The notes under the pieces are model-generated. The model did not search any database, was not told the DNA's origin, and saw only the letters and a list, made by a program, of their open reading frames with translations. A DNA stretch of 64,000 bases from a virus. The DNA lies in the IMG/VR virus record IMGVR_UViG_3300032308_002246, positions 109,963 through 173,962 of that record; one strand, given 5' to 3'. Position numbers and translations under genes: made by a program. Positions 1-8,630 of the stretch are shown piece by piece; position 1 is the stretch's first letter; every line of letters begins with the position of its first letter.

Positions 1-36
1 CCTGCAGATGTGGCTGATGGAACATTCCAGTTCTAA
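1..36 (+). CDS. 3' end of upstream gene, possibly major tail (tube) protein (partial)
   Basis: The first 36 bases read in frame as PADVADGTFQF followed by TAA. Only eleven residues are visible, so family assignment rests on position. In tailed phages the gene just before the tail assembly chaperone and tape measure is normally the major tail or tube protein. The gene begins outside the window. Confidence 0.45.
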   Translation, partial: PADVADGTFQF

Positions 37-85
37 ATAAAAAATCATCTGCCATCACACATTAAGCGTGTGCTAGGTTTTGGGC

Positions 86-571
86 ATGACAGAAAAATCA
101 GCTCCTAAAGAAATTCAAGAAGAAACAATCCTCAATCAGTTGAAGTCCGTTATTGCCAAGAAAGTAGAACGGGCAGAAGTTTTTATTGAGGTCCCAGAAC
201 GCATCGGCGTAAAATTGCTGGTTAGCCCAAATGTTACTCAACAACAAATGAGAGCATGGCAGAAGCAGTGTGGCGGAGATTCTCCTAAGGGGATGGACGC
301 AACAAAGTTTGCATGCACAGTTGTTGGACAAACAACAAAGGGTGTTTTTCTAAACGGCGAAGAAGTTCTTGATGATGGTTGGCCATGCACATTTGGTTCA
401 CCAATCATCTTGGAAATGACAGGTACGACAAAAGCAGTTCCAGACGCAGTTCAAAAGTTTTTTGGTCTGGATGCACATGTTGAAGCAGCAGCTCTTGCAA
501 TCATTGAAGCCTGTGGTTTTGGTGACACAATCTCGGCGGAGGCTACCGAAAACCCTACGAAACGGTCATAG
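86..571 (+). CDS. Tail assembly chaperone, short (gpG-like) product
   Basis: A 161-residue acidic protein directly upstream of the tape measure, the conserved position of lambda gpG-type chaperones that hold the tape measure during tail polymerisation. ATG at 86 is preferred to an in-frame TTG at 80. The family is too divergent to recognise by motif. Identification rests on gene order and on the open -1 frame that overlaps its 3' end and carries on to 741. Confidence in the role is high; a specific family name is not claimed. Confidence 0.8.
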   Translation: MTEKSAPKEIQEETILNQLKSVIAKKVERAEVFIEVPERIGVKLLVSPNVTQQQMRAWQKQCGGDSPKGMDATKFACTVVGQTTKGVFLNGEEVLDDGWPCTFGSPIILEMTGTTKAVPDAVQKFFGLDAHVEAAALAIIEACGFGDTISAEATENPTKRS

Positions 572-741
572 AGGAACTTTCCGAAGACCCTCGAGTGGCC
601 GCAGCAGCCAGACTTGGCGAACTGTGGGGAACAGACCCAATCGTAATACTTAACTCGGAGCCAGATGAATGGCTGATTAGGTATGCATGCGCAAAGGTAA
701 TTGAAGCAGACCGTAAACGTGCAGAGAGCGAATCACGCTAA
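86..741 (+). CDS. Tail assembly chaperone, -1 frameshifted long (gpGT-like) product
   Basis: The zero frame stops at TAG 569-571. The -1 frame is open from 526, after a TGA at 523-525, and runs to TAA 739-741. A canonical X XXY YYZ slippery heptamer, A AAC CCT, lies at 550-556. Slippage would join ..ATENP to YETVIEELSEDP and give a protein of about 218 residues. The extension is rich in charged residues and contains a Trp-Leu-Ile-Arg-Tyr segment, as is usual for T domains that bind the tape measure. Frameshift efficiency is unknown. The slip site and the two frames are seen directly; the role is known for this gene pair in many tailed phages. Confidence 0.82.
550..556 (+). promoter_or_regulatory. 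Programmed -1 ribosomal frameshift site (AAACCCT)
   Basis: In zero-frame phase the heptamer reads A AAC CCT. Both tRNAs can re-pair on AAA and CCC after a one-base backward slip, changing only third positions. It sits 13 bases before the zero-frame stop, and the -1 frame downstream is open for 61 more codons. No obvious strong stem-loop was identified by eye just downstream. Confidence 0.75.
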
Positions 742-779
742 ACTAGTTGTGTCCTCCTATTGCTATTCTGAGGTAATCC

Positions 780-3700
780 GTGGCTGACGCACGCGCAACG
801 ATAAAAATAAATGTAATCACAGACAAGAAAGATTTTGCGTCTGCGATTGCACAAATGAACGGGCTAAATAGCGCACTCGGAAACGGCTCAACAAACTCAA
901 ATAAATTCACCCAGTCTCTAAATAAGACAACTACTTCTTTTAAAAGCTACTCTGGTGGCGCAATGGGTGCGGTAAAAGCAACCCGTGGTTTCAATAACCA
1001 AACATTGACTTCACAAAAACTTATTGGTGCATTGAATAAATCCATGAGAGCAATATTCTGGATTGTTATTGCATTGGGTATCGAGTTTGCAATAACAGCA
1101 GCCACGCTTGCATCAGTTAATGCAGCATTTACAGTTGGGAGAATGGCCGTCAAGGCCTACCATGTCTCACTAGGACTGCTCGCCGGCGCTCTAGCTTCAG
1201 TTACAGCAGCCATAGGCGTTGGTCTTGCTGCTTTTCAGGAATACACAGCAGCGATGACTGCGTTTAGCTACAAGGGCGTAAACGAACTTGGTGACGGCAT
1301 GGAACAGTCATCGAGCGCAATGAGAAATTTTGCAAAAGATACATCACTTGCAACCATGGGTGTTGTTGCACTAACTCAAGCTTATTCAACTATGGCAAAA
1401 CAGGCACCTGTTAGTGCCGCTCAAAGAAAAGCACTTGCCGGAGCACTTGACTTTACAACTACTGCAGAAGACCCAAAGAAAGCATTCCAGAGTCTTTCTC
1501 AGTTTATTGGATTAGTAACAAAAGCAAAAAAAGTTGACTCAAAAGCAACAAGAGCAGCTCAATCGGTTAGCCCTGAGTTTGCAAAAGCAGTAGCTGGACA
1601 AAAAGATAAATCAGCTGGAGCAATACTTGCGTCTTTGTCAAGTGGACAGTTGGCCACTTCTGCTGGCGTAAGTGGAAACTACAAGATGCAACAAACACTT
1701 GTTGGTCAATTCCAGTCTTTTTTAACAGACCTAGTTGTTCAGCTAACAGACTTTGGTAGAAAACTTTTAGAGCCAGCAAAAGATGTCCTTGATTCTTTTT
1801 ACAAAAACTTTAGAAATGCATTCAGAAGAACAGAAGGAATAATAAGCGGTTTTGCAACAGGCACAATGATGCCTGGATTGATAACAATCGGAAACACAAT
1901 TGAAGAATTTTCAGTAAAACTCCTAAGAGATTATTTACCAAAAATTAGCGGTGGTGCTGATTGGCTAAGAAAAACATTTAGCGACCTAAAAGCATCATTT
2001 GCTCAATTTGTTAATTCCTTAGACAAATTTAGAGCAGGTTCAAAAATAATTACAGACACCTTTGGAGAACCGTTACTTGCGCTATTTAAAGGATTTGGTA
2101 GAAATGCTGAACAACTTGGTTATCTTGCTGAAGACAACGAAGAAGCATTTTTGAAGTGGGGTAAAGCTCTTGAAGGATTAGTATTCTCAATCTTTGATTT
2201 TTTTGCTGCAATGAAAGTTGCTTTCACAGAGGCACTTCCAGTGCTAACACAAATCGTAAATGGACTAGCGTCGTTGATTCGTGGTTTGTCTGCAGTTATA
2301 AGCCTTACTGGAACTCTTGGTGGCGGTGGAGGAAACAGCGGCACGGTAAATGCAGGAATGGGACCAGTCCTATCAGCGGCGCTTACGATGGGTCTCATGT
2401 ATGGAGGATTTAAAGGTAGACGTCGTTTTGGAAGAGGTGGTGGGATAGGAACAAAAACTGGACCCTCAACTGCAAGCAAATATGGTTATCAGCAAGCCGC
2501 AATGAATCAGCCATTGTCCCAGGCTCTATTTGGGCAGTTGGGTTTTGGTGGAGTTATTGGCAGAACCGGTTCTGCTATCTCAGGGGGAAGGAGTTTTGGT
2601 TCAAAAATTTCCGGAGGGTTTACTGCCATGCTGGGTGGGAATTCACGTTCTGTTGCAAATCAAGGAGCTATAGCAGCTAACACAATGTACAGACAGCAAA
2701 CCGGAAGAAATGCTACAAGCGGTCTTACTATCCCGAAGATTGGGGATTTTGACCCATACACAGGTAAAACCATAACTAGCGCAAAAGATTTGGCAGATGC
2801 AAGAAGGGCACGGCGTTCATTAAACCGGCTGACATATAGAGACCTTTTAAAGACCGCAAGAACTGGCGACGCAAGAAATTTGAGCACAAGTGCCGCTGGT
2901 AGCGGTTTTGCAAAAACAACAGTAGGACGAACAAATCCTCTTACTGGCGCAACAATGAATGCCAGACAAGCTGCAATGTTTGGAATTAGAAGCAAGGTTG
3001 GTGGAGCAATGACTGGCCGAGTTGAGGCTATGCAGGCCGGTCTAAGAGGTTCGTTTACGCCTGGCCTTGGAATGGCTGGTTCACTGATTACGGCTTCTGG
3101 TGTTACCTCAAGGATAGGAAATGAAACAGCTCGTTCTGCTGTTGACATGGGCCTTGCCGGTTCATACTTTGGCAAGCGAGGCGCAATAGTTGGTGCCGGA
3201 CTTGGTGTTATGTCTAAAACAACAAACTATTTAGCTGGTTCCATAGCTGGTGGTGCTACAGGCGCACAAATAGCTGGAGTTATAACAGCGGGCCTACCTC
3301 CACAAGCTCAAGCAATTGGTAAGGCTTTAGGTTTTGCTATTGGTACAGCAGTTGGAATATTTACCGTGCGGGCCAGAAGAACAAAAATAGCAAAAGGTGT
3401 AGCTGACGCAATGGTCCAGCAAACTGGAGCGCGCTCTATTGAAGCTCTGTTAAAAAGTCCAATATTGAGCACTGTTAGCGCCACTGCGCAAATTACCAAA
3501 GACACCAAAATATATGATAAAGCAATAGCTATGTCTAGAGGAGGCACTAGTGATTCTGCGGTAAGAGACTACCTGCTTTCGACCGGAACAATAACCCAAC
3601 AGCAAGCACAAGCAATTGACATGAATGACGGTGGTTTTATTGACCAACTTGAGTCAAATAATCTTGCTTTAAAAATGCAGGGCGAGTCTTACAAAAAATT

Positions 3701-5159
3701 TGAAAATAATATCAACGCATTAACCTTATCAACTGGCAAATCAAGAGCTGAAATATTCAAACTAGCCAAGGAAACAGGCGTTAATCTTTTTGATGCTACG
3801 AAGAGTTTAACTCAGAATTTTTCTGACCTTGGACTATCAATGAGAAAAACTGCAGAAGATATAAAAAATGCCATGCAGGATATAAGAACTTCAGCTTTAA
3901 ACGAGCTAGACAAAGTTCGAGCCAGACGTGAGTCTTTTGAAGCGCTGCAATCAAGCCAAAGAGATTTAGCAGAGCTTGGAGCTGGGGCAACACAAGATGA
4001 TTTTGCAAACTACCAAAGAACAATGTCTGATTTTGTTGCTGCTGCATTTCCAGACGACCCAGCAAAACAAATGGCGGTGTTTAGGGGTTTTGCAAGTGGC
4101 TCCATGTTTACTGACCCGAGCTCTCCATTTTTTGGTAATAAAGGTTTAGAAACAGCATTCAACAGAACTCAAGACATTGGTGGTGGTTTGATGATTAGCG
4201 GCAGAAGCGCTGCTCAAGCTGCCGCAAATACGGCATACCAGGGATACGCTTCGAAAATTGCTACTCCGGGTATAAGCGGAATGTTAAATCTTAGTGGAGC
4301 TCAGTTTGCCAGAGGAGATGTTGCTGGCAATGTTATAAATGAAAGAATTGCAGCTGCAATATCTGGTGGAACATTTAACCAAACAGGTTTTGAAGAATTC
4401 TTAAAAACTGGGGATATGACAAATATTACCAACTCCGCAGAAATAATGAAATTGTTAGAAGGTTTTGGTGTTCAGTTTCAGGCAGGAGACGCAACTGCTC
4501 TTCAAACTCAAAACAACCTAGAAGCAGCAATACTTGCTGGAAGCCTCGATAAAGTAGCAACAGAGCTACATCAACAGTTTCTTGATGCTATAGAAACAGG
4601 TTTTGACTCAACTCCAGAGTGGTGGGAAACACAACCAAAGTGGTGGACTGAAATGCTTGCTGCTGGATTTGTTGGTGGTGACACAACTAGTTCAAGACGT
4701 GGCATGATTGGGGATACATCTACATCTAGAACCCTTGGAAGGACTCTTTCAGCGCATTCACGTTTTGATTCAGCTTTAACTGGTTCAAGAAAAATAACAA
4801 GTGCTTTTAGAACATTCGGTCTTGGTTCACCAAGCTCGGACCATGCTGCCGGAAGAGCGTATGACCTAACTGGACAGAATCTTGGACAATATGCGAAGAT
4901 GATTTCTGACTCTGGAGGATTTGCAGAGTTTCACGGTTCTGCCAGTTCTAGACACCTCCATGTTGTTCCACCACTTGGCGATACTAGCGTTACAAGGGTT
5001 TCTTCAGGTAAGGGTTCCTCTTCAAGTGGTGGGGGAGTGGCATTAGCTCCTGTGACAGTAAATGTTTATGGAGCTGAAAATCAGTCTCCACAAGACATCG
5101 CTAGACAGGTAATTCAGGAAATTGAAAGAGCACAAAGAAATTGGAGAGAAAGGTACTAG
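780..5159 (+). CDS. Tape measure protein with C-terminal M15-like peptidase motif
   Basis: A 1459-residue protein, the second-longest here, placed just after the chaperone pair. It has long helical stretches, several hydrophobic Ala/Gly segments (about residues 95-160 and 770-870) and many Lys/Gln/Phe-rich heptads, all typical of tape measures. These set tail length and pass into the host envelope. At about 0.15 nm per residue it would suit a tail of roughly 220 nm. Near the C-terminus SSDHAAGRAYD (His1355, Asp1362) and SRHLHV (His1394) match the HxxxxxxD...HxH zinc pattern of M15/VanY peptidases, suggesting local peptidoglycan cleavage at entry. The start is GTG with GAGG about 8 bases upstream. 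Confidence 0.93.
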   Translation: MADARATIKINVITDKKDFASAIAQMNGLNSALGNGSTNSNKFTQSLNKTTTSFKSYSGGAMGAVKATRGFNNQTLTSQKLIGALNKSMRAIFWIVIALGIEFAITAATLASVNAAFTVGRMAVKAYHVSLGLLAGALASVTAAIGVGLAAFQEYTAAMTAFSYKGVNELGDGMEQSSSAMRNFAKDTSLATMGVVALTQAYSTMAKQAPVSAAQRKALAGALDFTTTAEDPKKAFQSLSQFIGLVTKAKKVDSKATRAAQSVSPEFAKAVAGQKDKSAGAILASLSSGQLATSAGVSGNYKMQQTLVGQFQSFLTDLVVQLTDFGRKLLEPAKDVLDSFYKNFRNAFRRTEGIISGFATGTMMPGLITIGNTIEEFSVKLLRDYLPKISGGADWLRKTFSDLKASFAQFVNSLDKFRAGSKIITDTFGEPLLALFKGFGRNAEQLGYLAEDNEEAFLKWGKALEGLVFSIFDFFAAMKVAFTEALPVLTQIVNGLASLIRGLSAVISLTGTLGGGGGNSGTVNAGMGPVLSAALTMGLMYGGFKGRRRFGRGGGIGTKTGPSTASKYGYQQAAMNQPLSQALFGQLGFGGVIGRTGSAISGGRSFGSKISGGFTAMLGGNSRSVANQGAIAANTMYRQQTGRNATSGLTIPKIGDFDPYTGKTITSAKDLADARRARRSLNRLTYRDLLKTARTGDARNLSTSAAGSGFAKTTVGRTNPLTGATMNARQAAMFGIRSKVGGAMTGRVEAMQAGLRGSFTPGLGMAGSLITASGVTSRIGNETARSAVDMGLAGSYFGKRGAIVGAGLGVMSKTTNYLAGSIAGGATGAQIAGVITAGLPPQAQAIGKALGFAIGTAVGIFTVRARRTKIAKGVADAMVQQTGARSIEALLKSPILSTVSATAQITKDTKIYDKAIAMSRGGTSDSAVRDYLLSTGTITQQQAQAIDMNDGGFIDQLESNNLALKMQGESYKKFENNINALTLSTGKSRAEIFKLAKETGVNLFDATKSLTQNFSDLGLSMRKTAEDIKNAMQDIRTSALNELDKVRARRESFEALQSSQRDLAELGAGATQDDFANYQRTMSDFVAAAFPDDPAKQMAVFRGFASGSMFTDPSSPFFGNKGLETAFNRTQDIGGGLMISGRSAAQAAANTAYQGYASKIATPGISGMLNLSGAQFARGDVAGNVINERIAAAISGGTFNQTGFEEFLKTGDMTNITNSAEIMKLLEGFGVQFQAGDATALQTQNNLEAAILAGSLDKVATELHQQFLDAIETGFDSTPEWWETQPKWWTEMLAAGFVGGDTTSSRRGMIGDTSTSRTLGRTLSAHSRFDSALTGSRKITSAFRTFGLGSPSSDHAAGRAYDLTGQNLGQYAKMISDSGGFAEFHGSASSRHLHVVPPLGDTSVTRVSSGKGSSSSGGGVALAPVTVNVYGAENQSPQDIARQVIQEIERAQRNWRERY

Positions 5160-5161
5160 TT

Positions 5162-6418
5162 ATGGCCATCTCTAGAATAAGGCGCTCAACTACCACATCA
5201 ATAAAAGTTGGAGAGAGAACACCAGTTACAACTGTTTCCACTGGGACCCTAATACGCTCGATGCAACAAATAAATTTGGGCACCGACACACCACTTCAAT
5301 ACGAGTTTCATTTTGGAATATCAACATTTACTCACGATTCAAGTGGCGTTCTTTATACAGAAATTCCAAGGCCATTAAATCTTCCATTAGTTGATGCAAC
5401 TTCGCAAAAACTTGAAAGATGCAGTTTTGAGTTTTTAATAGCAGTTCCATACGATTCACTTGGCAGTTCAATTGATTCGCATATAACACTTTTGCAAGAT
5501 TTTGCAAATGAAGCACGTCCGGTTCAGTTTTATAATGTGCATTCTGCTTTGGCCACAAAAACATGGAATATAGATTCGATTACATTTCAAGTAACTAGGG
5601 TAAACGAGTCTGGAAAAGCAACCGCAGTTACTTGCAATATGTCATTGGTTGAGTCAATTGCAAGGACCGAAAGATTTATACAACTGCCTAAATTTACATA
5701 CACAATACCCAAGGGTGTTGGTTTAAGTGGCACTACAGGAACTGGACCAACTGGAGACAAAACACCACCAGACGGAACAACTAATAGCATAATTAGAATA
5801 CAAGGAACAAGCGCTGGTATTACAGTTGCAACCACAGCAACCAACCATGGTTTAAAAAGCGGCACATATGTGAAGATAACAATGATGCAATCGCTTTCGC
5901 CATCAATACTTGCGCTAAATGCTGGTGGAGCACCGGTGCAGATAACCGTAAGTTCAGTGACTCCAACAAAATTTACCTATCGCAGTCCTGGTGGTGGATT
6001 TTTAGATGATACAGAAATTGCTGCTGGAGATGCAACATACACTGTTACTTCAGCAGTAGCTTCGTCTAGTGCATGGGTTTTTAGTGCACCTGCAAGCTCA
6101 TATCAAAATACTGGGAATACCGCTGCATCAACAACAAAAACTACAAATACAGCAAGTACGACAAAAAAAACAGACGTAGTTGTTACTCTTGACGCAGAAA
6201 TACTAGCTTACGACGGCGTTGGACCATTAACCAAAGACCAAGTTGCCAAATACCTGTATGGTCTAAAATCTAGCAATCAAGATTTGTACAATAGGGAGAT
6301 AGGCAAAACTGATTCAGCTGCTTATCAAAAAGCAGTATCATACTTAACAAAATTGTGGACAGAATACGGTCAAGACATAAGAAAAGTAACACTTCAAGAA
6401 ATAGTTCAGAATATCTGA
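5162..6418 (+). CDS. Baseplate hub-associated protein (position of the LysM/gp53-like gene)
   Basis: A 418-residue protein. ATG 5162 is chosen because upstream in-frame starts lie inside the tape measure gene. Residues 1-185 form a compact beta-rich domain. They are followed by a Gly/Thr-rich linker, a beta domain around 205-300, a Thr/Lys-rich linker, and a C-terminal helical segment. Its place between tape measure and hub matches the hub-binding or tube-initiator protein of simple contractile-tail baseplates. No diagnostic motif was recognised, so the role is inferred from order alone. Confidence 0.6.
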   Translation: MAISRIRRSTTTSIKVGERTPVTTVSTGTLIRSMQQINLGTDTPLQYEFHFGISTFTHDSSGVLYTEIPRPLNLPLVDATSQKLERCSFEFLIAVPYDSLGSSIDSHITLLQDFANEARPVQFYNVHSALATKTWNIDSITFQVTRVNESGKATAVTCNMSLVESIARTERFIQLPKFTYTIPKGVGLSGTTGTGPTGDKTPPDGTTNSIIRIQGTSAGITVATTATNHGLKSGTYVKITMMQSLSPSILALNAGGAPVQITVSSVTPTKFTYRSPGGGFLDDTEIAAGDATYTVTSAVASSSAWVFSAPASSYQNTGNTAASTTKTTNTASTTKKTDVVVTLDAEILAYDGVGPLTKDQVAKYLYGLKSSNQDLYNREIGKTDSAAYQKAVSYLTKLWTEYGQDIRKVTLQEIVQNI

Positions 6419-6424
6419 TAGCAA

Positions 6425-7924
6425 ATGGCACAATCAATTTATGAAGGATATCCTTCCGAACCAGAACCAATCATCGCTGGAAATATAAATGTACTTGCTA
6501 GGCCCCAGATTAGAACACGAAAAAAAACTGATGGCTCAATCGTAATTGACCCAGCTGGTCCAGATGTTTCAACTCTAATTACAGCTACTTTAACAAAAAG
6601 AATAAACGGCGAACTTCGTGATATAAATTTACCATTATTGAGTTCAGACGGCAGGACTGTTTACACAGAAGCTCAAGCTTGGGCTCAGTATCAAAAAGAT
6701 GGCCTTCATTTGGGCATATTTGAAAAAGTAAAAAAACAGTATAAATCATCAAACGGAGTATTTGAATCAAAACTCATCGCTGTCATAGCTGCCGAAAAGC
6801 TTTCAGAATTAGAACAGGCAAGAGTAAATGCCTTAATCAAATTAAATTCATCTGCATATAATGGAAATGATTATGCAATATCAGATAGAACAGATATACA
6901 AGAAATACTATCAATATTCAACATAACTGGACTTAGGCAAAGTGAATCAGAAACTCTTGCTAGAAGAATGACATCACTGACAGTAAGTTATTCATCCAAT
7001 GCATCAACCGAGGTTTCAGTTCAATATTTAGACACAAACTACAGTATTTTAGAAAATAGATATTTTGACTTAAGAAGAGATGTCCTCTATCGAGGCAGGT
7101 CATACGAGGTTGGCGAGGTTTCAACTTCTCCTGGCTCTGGCGGGTCACCTGTTGTAAGCATTAGGTGTTGGCCAAAAAATGTTCAGCTGATGAAAAGAGA
7201 TAAAAAACCTGAACTTATTGCTGGAACAAATGGTTTTGAATACGCTCAATCTGTTGCAAGACGTTACAGCATGCCTTTTATTGGCCAAAAAACGGGAAAA
7301 CAACAAGCACTTTTTAAGGCAAGGACATCAAGCGGTGCAGACAGTTCGGTGTGGAATGTTCTGGGCGAGGCAGCTGGACAAAACCAGTATCAATTATTTG
7401 AAGTAGATGGGCAGCTAATTTACGGTTCTCTCCAATGGATGCTTTGGAAGTTTGGATTATCTTCAAAACTATCGCCAAAGGGAACAACACAAAAATATAT
7501 TGATTTGGTCTACAACCCGAATCTACCAAATAACGGTGCCGTTGATACTGAAGTGGAAACAACAATATATTCATATTCGCCAACCGGCGGCGGCCCGTCA
7601 TCAATGGTTTATGACGATACTGGAATAGTGGCAGAAAAGTTAATTACAAAAGTAGAGTCAAAAGCTTTTGAGCTGACAACATGGCCAGAAATAAGAAGGT
7701 CAGAAAATGATGGCCTAGAGGGGGATGGTACGGCTACGTTAAAATCTCCAAATGGAAGATTGATACGACCAGGGCACACTGTTTTCTTTTCGGGAATGCC
7801 AGAGTTTTTTAGAGGTGGATATATAGTAAGCGGTGTTTCATTTTCTGAATTTGATTCTCAACCAGTGCAGATAAATTTTAACACTCCACAAAAACCAAAA
7901 GACCAGAAAAAACCAACAGAGTAG
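6425..7924 (+). CDS. Baseplate hub protein (gpD/gp27-like)
   Basis: A 499-residue protein whose central region contains a domain starting TSLTVSYSSNASTEVSVQ and a later segment with FEYAQSVARRYSMPF and WNVLGEAAGQNQYQLFEVDG. Hub proteins of the gpD/gp27 family have this sort of layout, with a beta-barrel followed by a helical 'enter the membrane' type segment. It is followed six bases later by the spike gene, as in Mu/P2-type baseplates. The hub connects tail tube, tape measure and spike at the centre of the baseplate. The assignment combines gene order with this general resemblance. Confidence 0.75.
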   Translation: MAQSIYEGYPSEPEPIIAGNINVLARPQIRTRKKTDGSIVIDPAGPDVSTLITATLTKRINGELRDINLPLLSSDGRTVYTEAQAWAQYQKDGLHLGIFEKVKKQYKSSNGVFESKLIAVIAAEKLSELEQARVNALIKLNSSAYNGNDYAISDRTDIQEILSIFNITGLRQSESETLARRMTSLTVSYSSNASTEVSVQYLDTNYSILENRYFDLRRDVLYRGRSYEVGEVSTSPGSGGSPVVSIRCWPKNVQLMKRDKKPELIAGTNGFEYAQSVARRYSMPFIGQKTGKQQALFKARTSSGADSSVWNVLGEAAGQNQYQLFEVDGQLIYGSLQWMLWKFGLSSKLSPKGTTQKYIDLVYNPNLPNNGAVDTEVETTIYSYSPTGGGPSSMVYDDTGIVAEKLITKVESKAFELTTWPEIRRSENDGLEGDGTATLKSPNGRLIRPGHTVFFSGMPEFFRGGYIVSGVSFSEFDSQPVQINFNTPQKPKDQKKPTE

Positions 7925-7929
7925 GAAAA

Positions 7930-8310
7930 ATGTTAGTACCTTCAACTCCAAGATACTCAGTATCAAACTCTTCTAAAGCAAGCAGTTCTCCATTAATTCC
8001 AAATAGCGTTTTTGTTGGTCGGGTTGTTAGAATAAGTGGAGGAGTTTTTGTAAACGTTCCAAAGCTTGCACAGAACCAGATATTCGGTCCATGTAAAGTT
8101 TTTTCAAAATACCCGTCAATTGGCGACAGTGTTTTGGTGGGTTTTCTTGATGGGGCCAAAACAGAACTTGCAGTTTTTGGTGCTCAGTCAACAAATAAAA
8201 GGATTTCCGGCATTGACGACCCAGTATTAGCATCAGATGCTGCAACAAAAAAATATGTTGATGACGAAATACTTGAGCTAAAAGCCTGGGTTCAAGCAAA
8301 CTTTGATTAA
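7930..8310 (+). CDS. Baseplate central spike, OB-fold protein (gpV/gp5-like)
   Basis: This 126-residue protein contains VFVGRVVRISGGVFVNVP followed by PSIGDSVLVGFLDGAKTELAVFG, the usual pattern of a small OB-fold barrel from the gpV/gp5 N-terminal family. After it come about 40 residues including SDAATKKYVDDEILELKAW, a segment also found at phage fibre and spike ends that likely forms a trimeric coil. It lacks the long beta-helix and lysozyme of T4 gp5, so a separate tip protein may exist. It lies between hub and wedge genes. Confidence 0.75.
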   Translation: MLVPSTPRYSVSNSSKASSSPLIPNSVFVGRVVRISGGVFVNVPKLAQNQIFGPCKVFSKYPSIGDSVLVGFLDGAKTELAVFGAQSTNKRISGIDDPVLASDAATKKYVDDEILELKAWVQANFD

Positions 8311-8328
8311 GAATGAGAGAATGTATAT

Positions 8329-8625
8329 ATGCCTTTGCTAAAATTTCCACTTACATTTGACCAGTCCGGTACAGCTGAGTTAATTGAAGACGGCGACACC
8401 GCACAATACGACCAGGTTATAGCGCTTACAATGCGTACTATCCCAGGTGAACACCCGCTTGAGCCTGCATATGGGACAATTGACCCAACATTTGAAGCCG
8501 GTGAACCGCAGGGTTTTAGACAGTCAATTAATTCTTTTTGGCCCGAAATAATAGTTACGTCAATTGATAGAGGAAGACCAGATTCAAATGGTACAGATAG
8601 AATAAATGTCTCTTATGAATTGTAG
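8329..8625 (+). CDS. Baseplate wedge, gp25/gpW-like lysozyme-fold protein
   Basis: A 98-residue protein. VIALTMRTIPGEHPLEPAYG matches the gp25/gpW core, where an Arg-Thr-x-Pro-Gly-Glu segment is followed by Pro and Gly before an amphipathic helix. These proteins initiate the sheath and join the wedge gpJ/gp6 to the hub. The gene is immediately upstream of gpJ, the standard order. It supports a contractile-type baseplate, although the sheath gene itself is not in this window. Confidence 0.78.
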   Translation: MPLLKFPLTFDQSGTAELIEDGDTAQYDQVIALTMRTIPGEHPLEPAYGTIDPTFEAGEPQGFRQSINSFWPEIIVTSIDRGRPDSNGTDRINVSYEL

Positions 8626-8630
8626 GGAAA

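Noticed and set aside
56-72. Hairpin CACAC/GTGTG as a terminator before the chaperone gene
   Set aside because: The stem is only five base pairs with no T-run directly after it, too weak to call.
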